A DNA stretch of 5,548 nucleotides from Candidatus Methanoplasma sp. (GTDB taxonomy: Archaea > Thermoplasmatota > Thermoplasmata > Methanomassiliicoccales > Methanomethylophilaceae), in assembly GCA_031288985.1 (NCBI GenBank), contig JAITQH010000044.1, positions 1 through 5,548 of the forward strand. The letters are read 5' to 3'. This document shows, piece by piece, positions 1-4,619 of this stretch (within the stretch, counting starts at the first letter, position 1; the number at the start of each line of letters is the position of its first letter). The notes beneath the pieces were generated by a model. That model worked only from the letters and a program-made list of their open reading frames with translations. It did not search any database and had not been told where the DNA came from. Position numbers and translations under genes: made by a program.

Positions 1-95
1 CCCCACCTACATCCGACAACCCCCCCACCCGCCCTGCCCCCCCGCGCCGGCCACACCCCCCGGCCCCCACCCCCCCCCCGCGCCGGGGGGGGGGG
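1..95. other. C-tract/G-tract low-complexity edge, probable artefact
   Basis: This stretch is almost entirely C with a few A/G interruptions, then switches abruptly to a G run. A C10 run (70-79) is followed after six bases by a G10 run (86-95), so it could fold into a C/G hairpin. The 14-base string CCCCCCCGCGCCGG occurs twice, at 37-50 and 73-86. Composition is completely unlike the rest of the window, and normal sequence resumes at about 96. The simplest explanation is an error at a contig end, such as poly-G signal loss in two-colour sequencing or mis-joined low-quality reads. No gene or regulatory element can be supported here. A real GC-rich repeat is possible but less likely. Confidence 0.7.
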
Positions 96-191
96 TCTTG
101 AAGGAGAGCGGGCAGGGAAGACTCCAATGCAACGCAGGAGGATGCGCGGAGTGGAGGATAAAGTTTCATGTCGATTTCCGAATACACTGCG

Positions 192-785
192 TCATATTTT
201 CCGCGATGTTATGACGATTTCTGTACCTTTGCGCAGATGTTCTTCAAAATCGTCCTTTTTTATCTCGGACAGAGGGATGCCTCCCATCTCTGAATGACTG
301 TTTAATCTTTCGACGGAGCATTTAATCCCCGCGTTCACTGCGGACTCCCCATAAAAGCAATACGTCAGCCCCACTATGTTTCTGTCCGGAACATCGGAAA
401 GTGCCGCCTTTATGCACTCTATCCGCTCAGATCTGTCTTTGTTCCTGCCGGATTCTTTGTTTATCATGTATTCTTTCAGCTTGGAACCGTACAGTGTGTG
501 CATATAGCCTTCGCGGCTTTCGCTGAGCATCCCCGTGTCGACCAGATTCTCTGCGGATTCATCGATGCCGTCGGAATACCCCTCGAAGAAGTATGCACTG
601 TTGCCGGGGATTTTTGTGCTTTCGCCATACACCTCATCATACAGCAAAGATATCTTCTGAAGGCGCGTCCTCGTTATGCTGCGGTCGTCTGCGATTAGCA
701 TGACCAATGCGTCCGAATATGATAGATCCTCTGCATCATATTCCAACATCTGGCATTCGGTATATTCCGTCGGCATCGTATCCAT
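192..785 (-). CDS. Hypothetical protein, tentative winged-helix/SocA-like
   Basis: The reading frame encodes about 197 residues from the ATG at 785 to a TGA at 192-194. I do not recognise a specific family. Residues 21-54 contain a helix-rich segment with RLQKISLLYDEVYG (41-54). Residues 68-87 read EGYSDGIDESAENLVDTGML and are followed by a Y-hTLYGSKLKEY stretch. This order (RLQK helix, an aromatic-G-x-x-Y-S pattern, L-x-x-x-G-hydrophobic, LT-like strand-G helix) resembles winged-helix proteins related to the SocA/DUF4065 group. That is a pattern impression, not a database match. The C-terminal half has VGLTYCFYGESAVNAGIK around residues 137-154. The open frame continues upstream to an ATG at 1184, but that extension is low in recognisable structure. 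I prefer 785 because an AT-rich box (804-818) lies about 25 bases ahead, fitting a leaderless archaeal start. Alternatives are the ATGs at 776, 749 and 965. It is divergent from ilvB. No membrane segment or signal peptide is visible. Confidence 0.6.
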   Translation of the reverse strand: MDTMPTEYTECQMLEYDAEDLSYSDALVMLIADDRSITRTRLQKISLLYDEVYGESTKIPGNSAYFFEGYSDGIDESAENLVDTGMLSESREGYMHTLYGSKLKEYMINKESGRNKDRSERIECIKAALSDVPDRNIVGLTYCFYGESAVNAGIKCSVERLNSHSEMGGIPLSEIKKDDFEEHLRKGTEIVITSRKI

Positions 786-803
786 TGCAGCGTATGTCTT
801 TGC

Positions 804-818
804 CGGATTTAACTTTAA
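804..818 (-). promoter_or_regulatory. AT-rich promoter/operator motif before the minus-strand gene
   Basis: Read on the minus strand this is TTAAAGTTAAATCCG. Its TTAAAT core (808-813) is centred about 25 bases before the ATG at 785, the spacing expected between an archaeal TATA box and the start of a leaderless transcript. Nearly the same string (14 of 15 bases) lies on the plus strand ahead of ilvB at 1187-1201. It could therefore be a binding site shared by the two divergent genes rather than, or as well as, a TATA box. The sequence match is seen directly; the function is inferred. Confidence 0.4.
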
Positions 819-1186
819 TTCGTCACTTTGGGGTATAACTTCTTCTGAGTTCAAAATTTTGGATTTTCTGAACGGACTCGAAATCTTGGTGCGGATCCGG
901 CGCCCGAAGACGACCGAAACAGGCGGAATAAAAGGTTCAGGAAACTGTCTTGTGGCTTCAGCCATCGCTTCCACATGAAATCTTTGCGGCCATGACGGTT
1001 GAGTCGAAGCTTTCATGCGCCGGCTCTTCCATATCTCGCGGCATTTTCCGGTCATGTAATGAATCCTGTGGCCGGAATCCCCAATCTCTTTCGTCAGGTT
1101 TGCCTCCGGCGGCGCGTCGGAACTGCCGCGCTCCCGCAAAGCCCCATTGATATTCCCGTGTTTCCTGCCGTCCCCAGACCGCAATG
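819..1186. other. Gene-free stretch between the divergent genes
   Basis: I see no convincing gene here. Several open frames cross it on both strands, including the upstream continuation of the minus-strand gene, but none shows recognisable domain structure or a good ribosome site. The left part (about 819-870) is AT-rich. A weak inverted repeat, TTCCGG (1046-1051) with CCGGAA (1072-1077), is separated by 20 bases and is of doubtful meaning. A TATA-like TTGATATTCC at 1148-1157 could start an ilvB transcript with a leader of roughly 45 bases. If the minus-strand protein really starts at 1184 or 965, part of this stretch is coding. Confidence 0.4.
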
Positions 1187-1201
1187 TTAAAGTTACATCC
1201 G
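1187..1201 (+). promoter_or_regulatory. AT-rich motif upstream of ilvB shared with the divergent gene
   Basis: The plus strand reads TTAAAGTTACATCCG, matching the minus-strand motif at 804-818 at 14 of 15 positions and pointing toward ilvB in the same relative orientation. Its start is 39 bases before the ilvB ATG. If used as a TATA box it would place the transcript start about at the ribosome site, which is tight, so an operator or regulator-binding role is at least as likely. Function is inferred from position and repetition only. Confidence 0.35.
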
Positions 1202-1212
1202 CATATTCTGTC

Positions 1213-1219
1213 GGGAGGA
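1213..1219 (+). promoter_or_regulatory. Ribosome binding site of ilvB
   Basis: GGGAGGA lies six bases before the ATG at 1226. This decides the start: the in-frame ATG at 1184 has no such site and would add 14 residues (MLKLHPH...) that are not part of the usual acetolactate synthase N-terminus. Confidence 0.8.
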
Positions 1220-1225
1220 AGACTC

Positions 1226-2899
1226 ATGAAAGGTTCCAGAGCACTGCTCAAAACGCTGGAGGACAAGGGCGTCGAACTGATGTTCGGCTACCCCGGAGGG
1301 GTTGTGATCCCGATCTATGACGAGATCATAGAATCGTCCATAAGGCACGTACTCGTACGTCATGAACAGTGCGCCGCCCATATGGCCGACGGATTCGCCA
1401 GGGCGAGCGGCATGCCCGGCGTCTGCCTCGCAACGAGCGGTCCGGGCGCCACGAATCTCGTCACCGGGATCGCAACGGCTTACGCGGACTCCATCCCGAT
1501 GATCGCCCTCACGGGGCAGGTGGGCACGGGTTCCCTTGGCTTGGGCGCGTTCCAGGAAGTGGATGCGTACAGCCTCATGATGCCGATAACCAAGCACAAC
1601 TTCCGCGTCTTGGAGCTGGACACGCTGCCTGCGGTCATGAGAGACGCATGGGAGATATGCCAGGTCGGAAGACCCGGGCCGGTTCACATCGATATACCCG
1701 TCGACCAGATCAACGCGGACATAGACGCGGATCTGATGGATGGCAAATGCATCTCCAGACGCATTCCCGAGGATCTGTCGGGGGTGCCTGAGGCCGCCAA
1801 GTGGATCAAAGAGGCTAGGCGCCCCGTCATACTCGCAGGCGGAGGCGCCATTGGCGCCAACGCGGCGGATGAGGTCGTGAAGCTGGCCGAGACCTGCAAC
1901 ATCCCCGTGATAATGCCTTTGCTGGGCATCGGGGTCATACCGTCCCATCATCCGCTCTGCATGGGATCCCTGGGAATGCATGGAAAGATGTGTTCCCTGA
2001 ACGCGTTCAGGAACGCGGATCTGATAATAGCGATCGGATGCAAGTTCTCCGACCGCACATACAGCCCGCAGACCTCGCCGCCGGCGGATTGCAGGGTCGT
2101 CCACATTGACATCGATCAGACCGAGTTCGACAAGCACAACCATCCTGCGGTCAACATCCTCAGCGACGCCAAGAAGGGGACGCGGCTGCTCCTCGACGCT
2201 TTGGCCGGCTATCATGACGGCCATCCCGAGTGGAACGGGAACATACGGAAGCTGAAGGCGCAATGCAAGTGCGATTACAACTATGACACGAACCCGATCA
2301 TTCCGCAGAAGGTGATGTTCGAACTCAACCGCGTCATGCGCGGGAGCGACGACTTCATCGTCACCACCGACGTCGGCCAGAATCAGATGTGGGCCATGCA
2401 TTACCTCGAGATCGACAGACCGAGGCAGCTCATATCGTCCGGAGGGTTCGGCACGATGGGATTCGGCCTGCCTTCCGCCATAGGCGCCAAGGCCGCCTGC
2501 CCCGACAAGAAGGTCATCACCGTCACGGGGGACGGCGGGCTGCAGATGGTCATGCAGGAGATCGCGACCTCCGTCGCGGAGAACCTCCCTGTGGCCATAT
2601 GCCTGCTGAACAACGGCTGGCTGGGAATGGTCAGACAGTGGCAGAAGCTGTTCTGGGACAAGCGCTACAGCGAGACGAAGCTGGGGGCGGATCCCGACTT
2701 CGTGAAGATCGCGGAAGCATTCGGCGCCAAGGGCATGCGCGTGGAGAAGCCCGGAGAGGTCTACGACGCTCTGAAGGAAGCGACGGAGTGCGGCAAGACC
2801 TGCCTGGTGGAGATAATGGTGGACTGCGAGGAGGACATCACGCCGATGATCCCCGCGAACCCGTCGATCCCGCTGATCAAAGGACGCTGCAAGTTCTGA
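1226..2899 (+). CDS. ilvB: Acetolactate synthase, catalytic (large) subunit
   Basis: This 557-residue protein, the usual length for the family, joins two pyruvates to 2-acetolactate, or pyruvate and 2-oxobutyrate to 2-aceto-2-hydroxybutyrate. These are the first committed steps of valine/leucine and isoleucine synthesis in the cytoplasm. The thiamine-diphosphate N-domain (about 1-165) carries GYPGG (21-25), the cofactor-activating glutamate in RHEQ (E47), SGPGATN (71-77) and AFQE with the catalytic-site Q110. The central FAD-type domain spans about 190-325. The C-domain (about 370-535) has VGQNQMW (383-389), FGTMGFGLPSAIGA, the metal-binding GDG (435-437) and NN (462-463), then MVRQWQ. W472 corresponds to the tryptophan that in E. 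coli AHAS II favours 2-oxobutyrate, so an isoleucine role is likely. One oddity is that the usual D before AFQE is G107. No ilvN regulatory subunit gene is adjacent; ilvC follows after 162 bases with its own TATA-like box. Other thiamine-diphosphate enzymes are less likely given ilvC next door. Confidence 0.96.
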   Translation: MKGSRALLKTLEDKGVELMFGYPGGVVIPIYDEIIESSIRHVLVRHEQCAAHMADGFARASGMPGVCLATSGPGATNLVTGIATAYADSIPMIALTGQVGTGSLGLGAFQEVDAYSLMMPITKHNFRVLELDTLPAVMRDAWEICQVGRPGPVHIDIPVDQINADIDADLMDGKCISRRIPEDLSGVPEAAKWIKEARRPVILAGGGAIGANAADEVVKLAETCNIPVIMPLLGIGVIPSHHPLCMGSLGMHGKMCSLNAFRNADLIIAIGCKFSDRTYSPQTSPPADCRVVHIDIDQTEFDKHNHPAVNILSDAKKGTRLLLDALAGYHDGHPEWNGNIRKLKAQCKCDYNYDTNPIIPQKVMFELNRVMRGSDDFIVTTDVGQNQMWAMHYLEIDRPRQLISSGGFGTMGFGLPSAIGAKAACPDKKVITVTGDGGLQMVMQEIATSVAENLPVAICLLNNGWLGMVRQWQKLFWDKRYSETKLGADPDFVKIAEAFGAKGMRVEKPGEVYDALKEATECGKTCLVEIMVDCEEDITPMIPANPSIPLIKGRCKF

Positions 2900-2916
2900 C
2901 CTCAGGCGCCCGACGT

Positions 2917-2940
2917 CCGCGATCGGCATTGCGGATCGCG
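2917..2940 (+). other. Hairpin after ilvB, paired with a similar one at 4444-4460
   Basis: Bases 2917-2923 pair with 2928-2934 (seven pairs including one G-U) around a CGGC loop, 17 bases after the ilvB stop. The arm CGCGATC (2918-2924) can alternatively pair perfectly with GATCGCG (2934-2940) around a nine-base loop, so the two folds exclude each other. No T-run follows directly, so a classical terminator is doubtful. A related hairpin with the same loop lies after the cyclophilin-like gene. It may be an RNA 3'-end element or a dispersed short repeat. Confidence 0.4.
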
Positions 2941-3023
2941 CCTTCGGGATGGGTTGAACGGATGCCTTTGCCGCAGACCTCGGATAAGGGCGGCGGCATT
3001 TTAGCGCCTGCGATACCTTTTAG

Positions 3024-3031
3024 TGTATAAA
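3024..3031 (+). promoter_or_regulatory. TATA box of ilvC
   Basis: TGTATAAA, preceded by a T-rich CCTTTTAG stretch, is centred about 34 bases before the ilvC ATG. With the usual archaeal distance of about 25-27 bases to the transcript start, the mRNA would begin near 3053-3055, giving a leader of only some 8 bases. This suggests ilvC can be transcribed separately from ilvB. The box is seen directly; its use is inferred. Confidence 0.55.
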
Positions 3032-3050
3032 GGAGTTGAACCCCCAAAAC

Positions 3051-3056
3051 AAGGTG
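3051..3056 (+). promoter_or_regulatory. Weak ribosome binding site of ilvC
   Basis: AAGGTG ends five bases before the ATG at 3062 and can pair with the GGTGA-complementary part of the 16S tail. It supports 3062 over the in-frame GTG at 3023, which would add 13 residues absent from usual family members. If transcription starts at the position predicted from the TATA box, part of this site would be missing from the mRNA, and translation would be nearly leaderless. Confidence 0.5.
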
Positions 3057-3061
3057 TTAGC

Positions 3062-4045
3062 ATGCAGATTTACCATGACTCGGATGTGGACATAAACGTC
3101 CTCAAAGGAAAGAAGGTCTCAGTTCTAGGATACGGCGCCCAGGGCAGGGCCCAGGCGCTGTGCTTCCATGACTCCGGACTTGACGTCACCGTCGGCGCCA
3201 GAAAGGACGGGGCGTCATGGAACAAGATAAAAGAGGACGGCCTGAAGGTTGCTGAGTTCTCGGACGCGGTTAAAGGTGCGGACGTCGTTCTCATGCTCCT
3301 TCCCGACGAGATACAGCCGGACGTCTACAAACAGCACGTGGAGCCCAACCTTAAGAAAGGAGCGGCCCTCGAGTTCGCCCACGGATTCGCGATAACCTAC
3401 AAGCTCATCGTCCCGCCCAAGGATGTCGACGTCATCATGATGGCGCCGAAGTCGCCCGGCGACATGGAGAGGGTCGTGTTCCTTGAGGGATTCGGCGTCC
3501 CTGCGCTCGTCTGCGTCCACCAGGACGCCACCGGCAATGCCAAGAAGATCGCCCTCGCCCTTGCAAAGGGGCTCGGAGCCACCCGCGCGGGAGTCTTTGA
3601 GACCACATTCGACAATGAGACGAAGACAGACCTCTTCGGCGAGCAGGCTGTCCTCTGCGGAGGCATAACCGCCCTTATAAAATCAGGATTCAAGACTCTC
3701 GTCGAAGGCGGATACCCGCCCGAGATGGCGTACTTCGAGGTCCTCCACGAGGTCAAGCTCATCACCGATCTTATCAACAAAGGCGGATTCGAGCTCATGT
3801 GGCACGTCGTATCCAACACTGCGGAGTACGGCGGCCTCACCAGAAGGGACAAGGTCATAACCTCCGAATCTGAGAAAGGCATGAAATCCATCCTCAGCGA
3901 CATCGAGTCCGGAAAGTTCAAGGACGACTGGCGCGCCGAGTGGAAGGCGGGCCTGGTCAACCTCAAGAAGATGGAGTCGGACGAGAAACAGCTCCAACTC
4001 GAGGTCGTCGGAAGGGACATCCGGCAGCTCTTCGAGAGAAAATGA
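3062..4045 (+). CDS. ilvC: Ketol-acid reductoisomerase, short class I form
   Basis: The 327-residue product matches the length of class I (short) enzymes. It isomerises and reduces acetolactate, or aceto-hydroxybutyrate, to the dihydroxy acids of valine/leucine and isoleucine synthesis, using Mg2+ and a nicotinamide cofactor in the cytoplasm. The N-terminal Rossmann domain (about 1-180) has the dinucleotide motif GYGAQGRAQA (23-32). The following loop, VGARKDGASW, has R47 and S52 placed as phosphate ligands, so NADPH use is likely. Catalytic-site residues visible are K130 in APKSPG and H107 in FAHGF. The helical C-domain has the metal ligands D190 and E194 (TDLFGEQ) and E226 and E230 (YFEVLHE), plus S251. 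The KSPGDMERVVF segment departs from the more usual KGPG-x-x-VRREY pattern. The gene follows ilvB and precedes a cyclophilin-like gene by 16 bases, so ilvC and that gene probably share an mRNA. Confidence 0.97.
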   Translation: MQIYHDSDVDINVLKGKKVSVLGYGAQGRAQALCFHDSGLDVTVGARKDGASWNKIKEDGLKVAEFSDAVKGADVVLMLLPDEIQPDVYKQHVEPNLKKGAALEFAHGFAITYKLIVPPKDVDVIMMAPKSPGDMERVVFLEGFGVPALVCVHQDATGNAKKIALALAKGLGATRAGVFETTFDNETKTDLFGEQAVLCGGITALIKSGFKTLVEGGYPPEMAYFEVLHEVKLITDLINKGGFELMWHVVSNTAEYGGLTRRDKVITSESEKGMKSILSDIESGKFKDDWRAEWKAGLVNLKKMESDEKQLQLEVVGRDIRQLFERK

Positions 4046-4050
4046 GCCTT

Positions 4051-4057
4051 GGAGGGG
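4051..4057 (+). promoter_or_regulatory. Strong ribosome binding site of the cyclophilin-like gene
   Basis: GGAGGGG sits in the 16-base gap after the ilvC stop, four bases before the ATG at 4062. It fixes that start and indicates translation from a shared ilvC transcript rather than a leaderless mRNA. Confidence 0.8.
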
Positions 4058-4061
4058 CGTC

Positions 4062-4439
4062 ATGAGCTTGATACGGATGCGCACAAGGAACGGCGAATAC
4101 GCCGGCGAACTCTGCGACTCCGACATCTCTGACGCCATCTGGCTCTCTTTACCTTTCACAGCCCGGCTGAACATGCTGGGCTGTCAGATCTATTTTGAAA
4201 TGCCTTTGGACTTCCGTCCTGACGGCGGCGGCGCCACTGTGTTCGACGCGGGCGACATCGCATATTGGCCGGGCGCCGGGGCATTGTGCATATTTTTCGG
4301 CCCCACGCCGCTCAGCGGCGACGACGGGAGGCCCGTGTCCCGCTATCCTCTGATCAAGATAGGGCGCGTGATCGGCGACTGTTCGTCGATGGAAGACGCC
4401 GGCGACCGTCAGACCATAACGATCGATCGCTCCTTCTGA
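4062..4439 (+). CDS. Cyclophilin-like fold protein (TM1367-type)
   Basis: The 125-residue protein resembles the small cyclophilin-fold family typified by Thermotoga TM1367 (Pfam Cyclophil_like). The signature is in order: an N-terminal strand pair, a DAIWLSLPF helix-to-strand segment (24-32), the QIYFEMPLDF strand (42-51), then GDIAYWP (64-70), ALCIFFGPTPLS (74-85), and a final strand block LIKIGRVIGD (97-106). The length is typical. The family shares the barrel fold of peptidyl-prolyl isomerases but generally lacks demonstrated isomerase activity, so no reaction is assigned. There is no signal peptide or membrane segment; it should be cytoplasmic. It lies 16 bases after ilvC with a strong ribosome site and is probably co-transcribed, but nothing in the sequence links it to amino-acid synthesis. 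The last 20 or so residues (SSMEDAGDRQ...) are polar and may be a flexible tail. Confidence 0.85.
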   Translation: MSLIRMRTRNGEYAGELCDSDISDAIWLSLPFTARLNMLGCQIYFEMPLDFRPDGGGATVFDAGDIAYWPGAGALCIFFGPTPLSGDDGRPVSRYPLIKIGRVIGDCSSMEDAGDRQTITIDRSF

Positions 4440-4443
4440 CCCG

Positions 4444-4460
4444 CCGGGATCGGCATTCCG
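4444..4460 (+). other. Hairpin after the cyclophilin-like gene
   Basis: Bases 4445-4450 (CGGGAT) pair with 4455-4460 (ATTCCG), with one G-U pair, around the loop CGGC. The hairpin starts 5 bases after the stop codon. Aligned with 2917-2933, it matches at 15 of 17 positions. The two differences are opposite each other in the stem (C-G there, G-C here), so pairing is preserved. No T-run follows immediately. A transcript-end or processing role is inferred from the position at a likely operon end. Confidence 0.4.
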
Positions 4461-4509
4461 CCGCGCACCGAGTGCCTGTGCCCGGCCGAAACCTTATGAC
4501 ATTCCCTAT

Positions 4510-4533
4510 TGTTTCCTTCTATACAAGGAAACA
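4510..4533. promoter_or_regulatory. Palindromic operator, copy 1
   Basis: TGTTTCCTT and AAGGAAACA form perfect nine-base inverted arms around the spacer CTATAC. This size and symmetry suit a dimeric DNA-binding regulator. It is the distal of two copies upstream of the ATPase gene, centred 41 bp from copy 2, about four helical turns, so the two sites face the same side of DNA. An AT-rich stretch with ATTATAG follows (4533-4545). The binding protein is not identified. Confidence 0.6.
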
Positions 4534-4550
4534 TTATAGATTTTAGGATT

Positions 4551-4575
4551 TGTTTCCTTCCATACAAGGAAAACA
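4551..4575. promoter_or_regulatory. Palindromic operator, copy 2
   Basis: This repeats copy 1 almost exactly: TGTTTCCTT, spacer CCATAC, then AAGGAAAACA, differing by one spacer base and one extra A in the right arm. It ends about eight bases before the TATA-like box at 4583-4591, over the region where the TFB recognition element would lie. A bound regulator would therefore be well placed to block or recruit the basal transcription factors. The sequence is seen directly; the regulatory role is inferred. Confidence 0.6.
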
Positions 4576-4582
4576 TAGACAC

Positions 4583-4591
4583 AGTTATATC
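4583..4591 (+). promoter_or_regulatory. TATA-like box of the ATPase gene
   Basis: AGTTATATC is centred about 33 bases before the ATG at 4620, predicting a transcript start near 4612 and a very short leader. It lies just after palindrome copy 2. An alternative box, ATTATAG at 4535-4541, would start transcription inside copy 2 and use the upstream ATG at 4596. Confidence 0.45.
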
Positions 4592-4619
4592 TCGGATGGC
4601 CGTTGTAGGTTTGCAGCTT

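Noticed and set aside
127..296. Short plus-strand open frame beginning at the ATG at 127
   Set aside because: It mostly runs antisense to the minus-strand gene, has no family features, and starts next to the suspect edge sequence.
1046..1077. Inverted repeat TTCCGG/CCGGAA as an operator or attenuator of ilvB
   Set aside because: Six-base arms with a 20-base loop are expected by chance in sequence of this composition, and no leader peptide or T-run accompanies it.
786..1184. 133-residue N-terminal extension of the minus-strand hypothetical protein
   Set aside because: It lacks recognisable structure, overlaps the likely ilvB upstream region, and a TATA-like motif fits a start at 785. Not fully excluded.
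1193..2929. A 578-codon open frame on the minus strand opposite ilvB
   Set aside because: It is a GC-rich antisense shadow of ilvB, rich in R/D/H/V without domain structure; the plus-strand frame has all acetolactate synthase motifs.
3023..3061. In-frame GTG start for ilvC adding 13 residues
   Set aside because: The GTG lies inside the TATA-like box, and the added residues are not part of the usual N-terminus; 3062 has a ribosome site at proper spacing.
3036..3095. Short upstream frame (19 codons, TTG start after AAGGAG) overlapping the ilvC start
   Set aside because: The AAGGAG touches the TTG with no spacing, and the predicted transcript start lies downstream of it.
4510..4575. CRISPR-like repeat array
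   Set aside because: Only two copies, each palindromic with a short AT-rich interval and next to a promoter; operator sites explain them better, and no cas gene is present.
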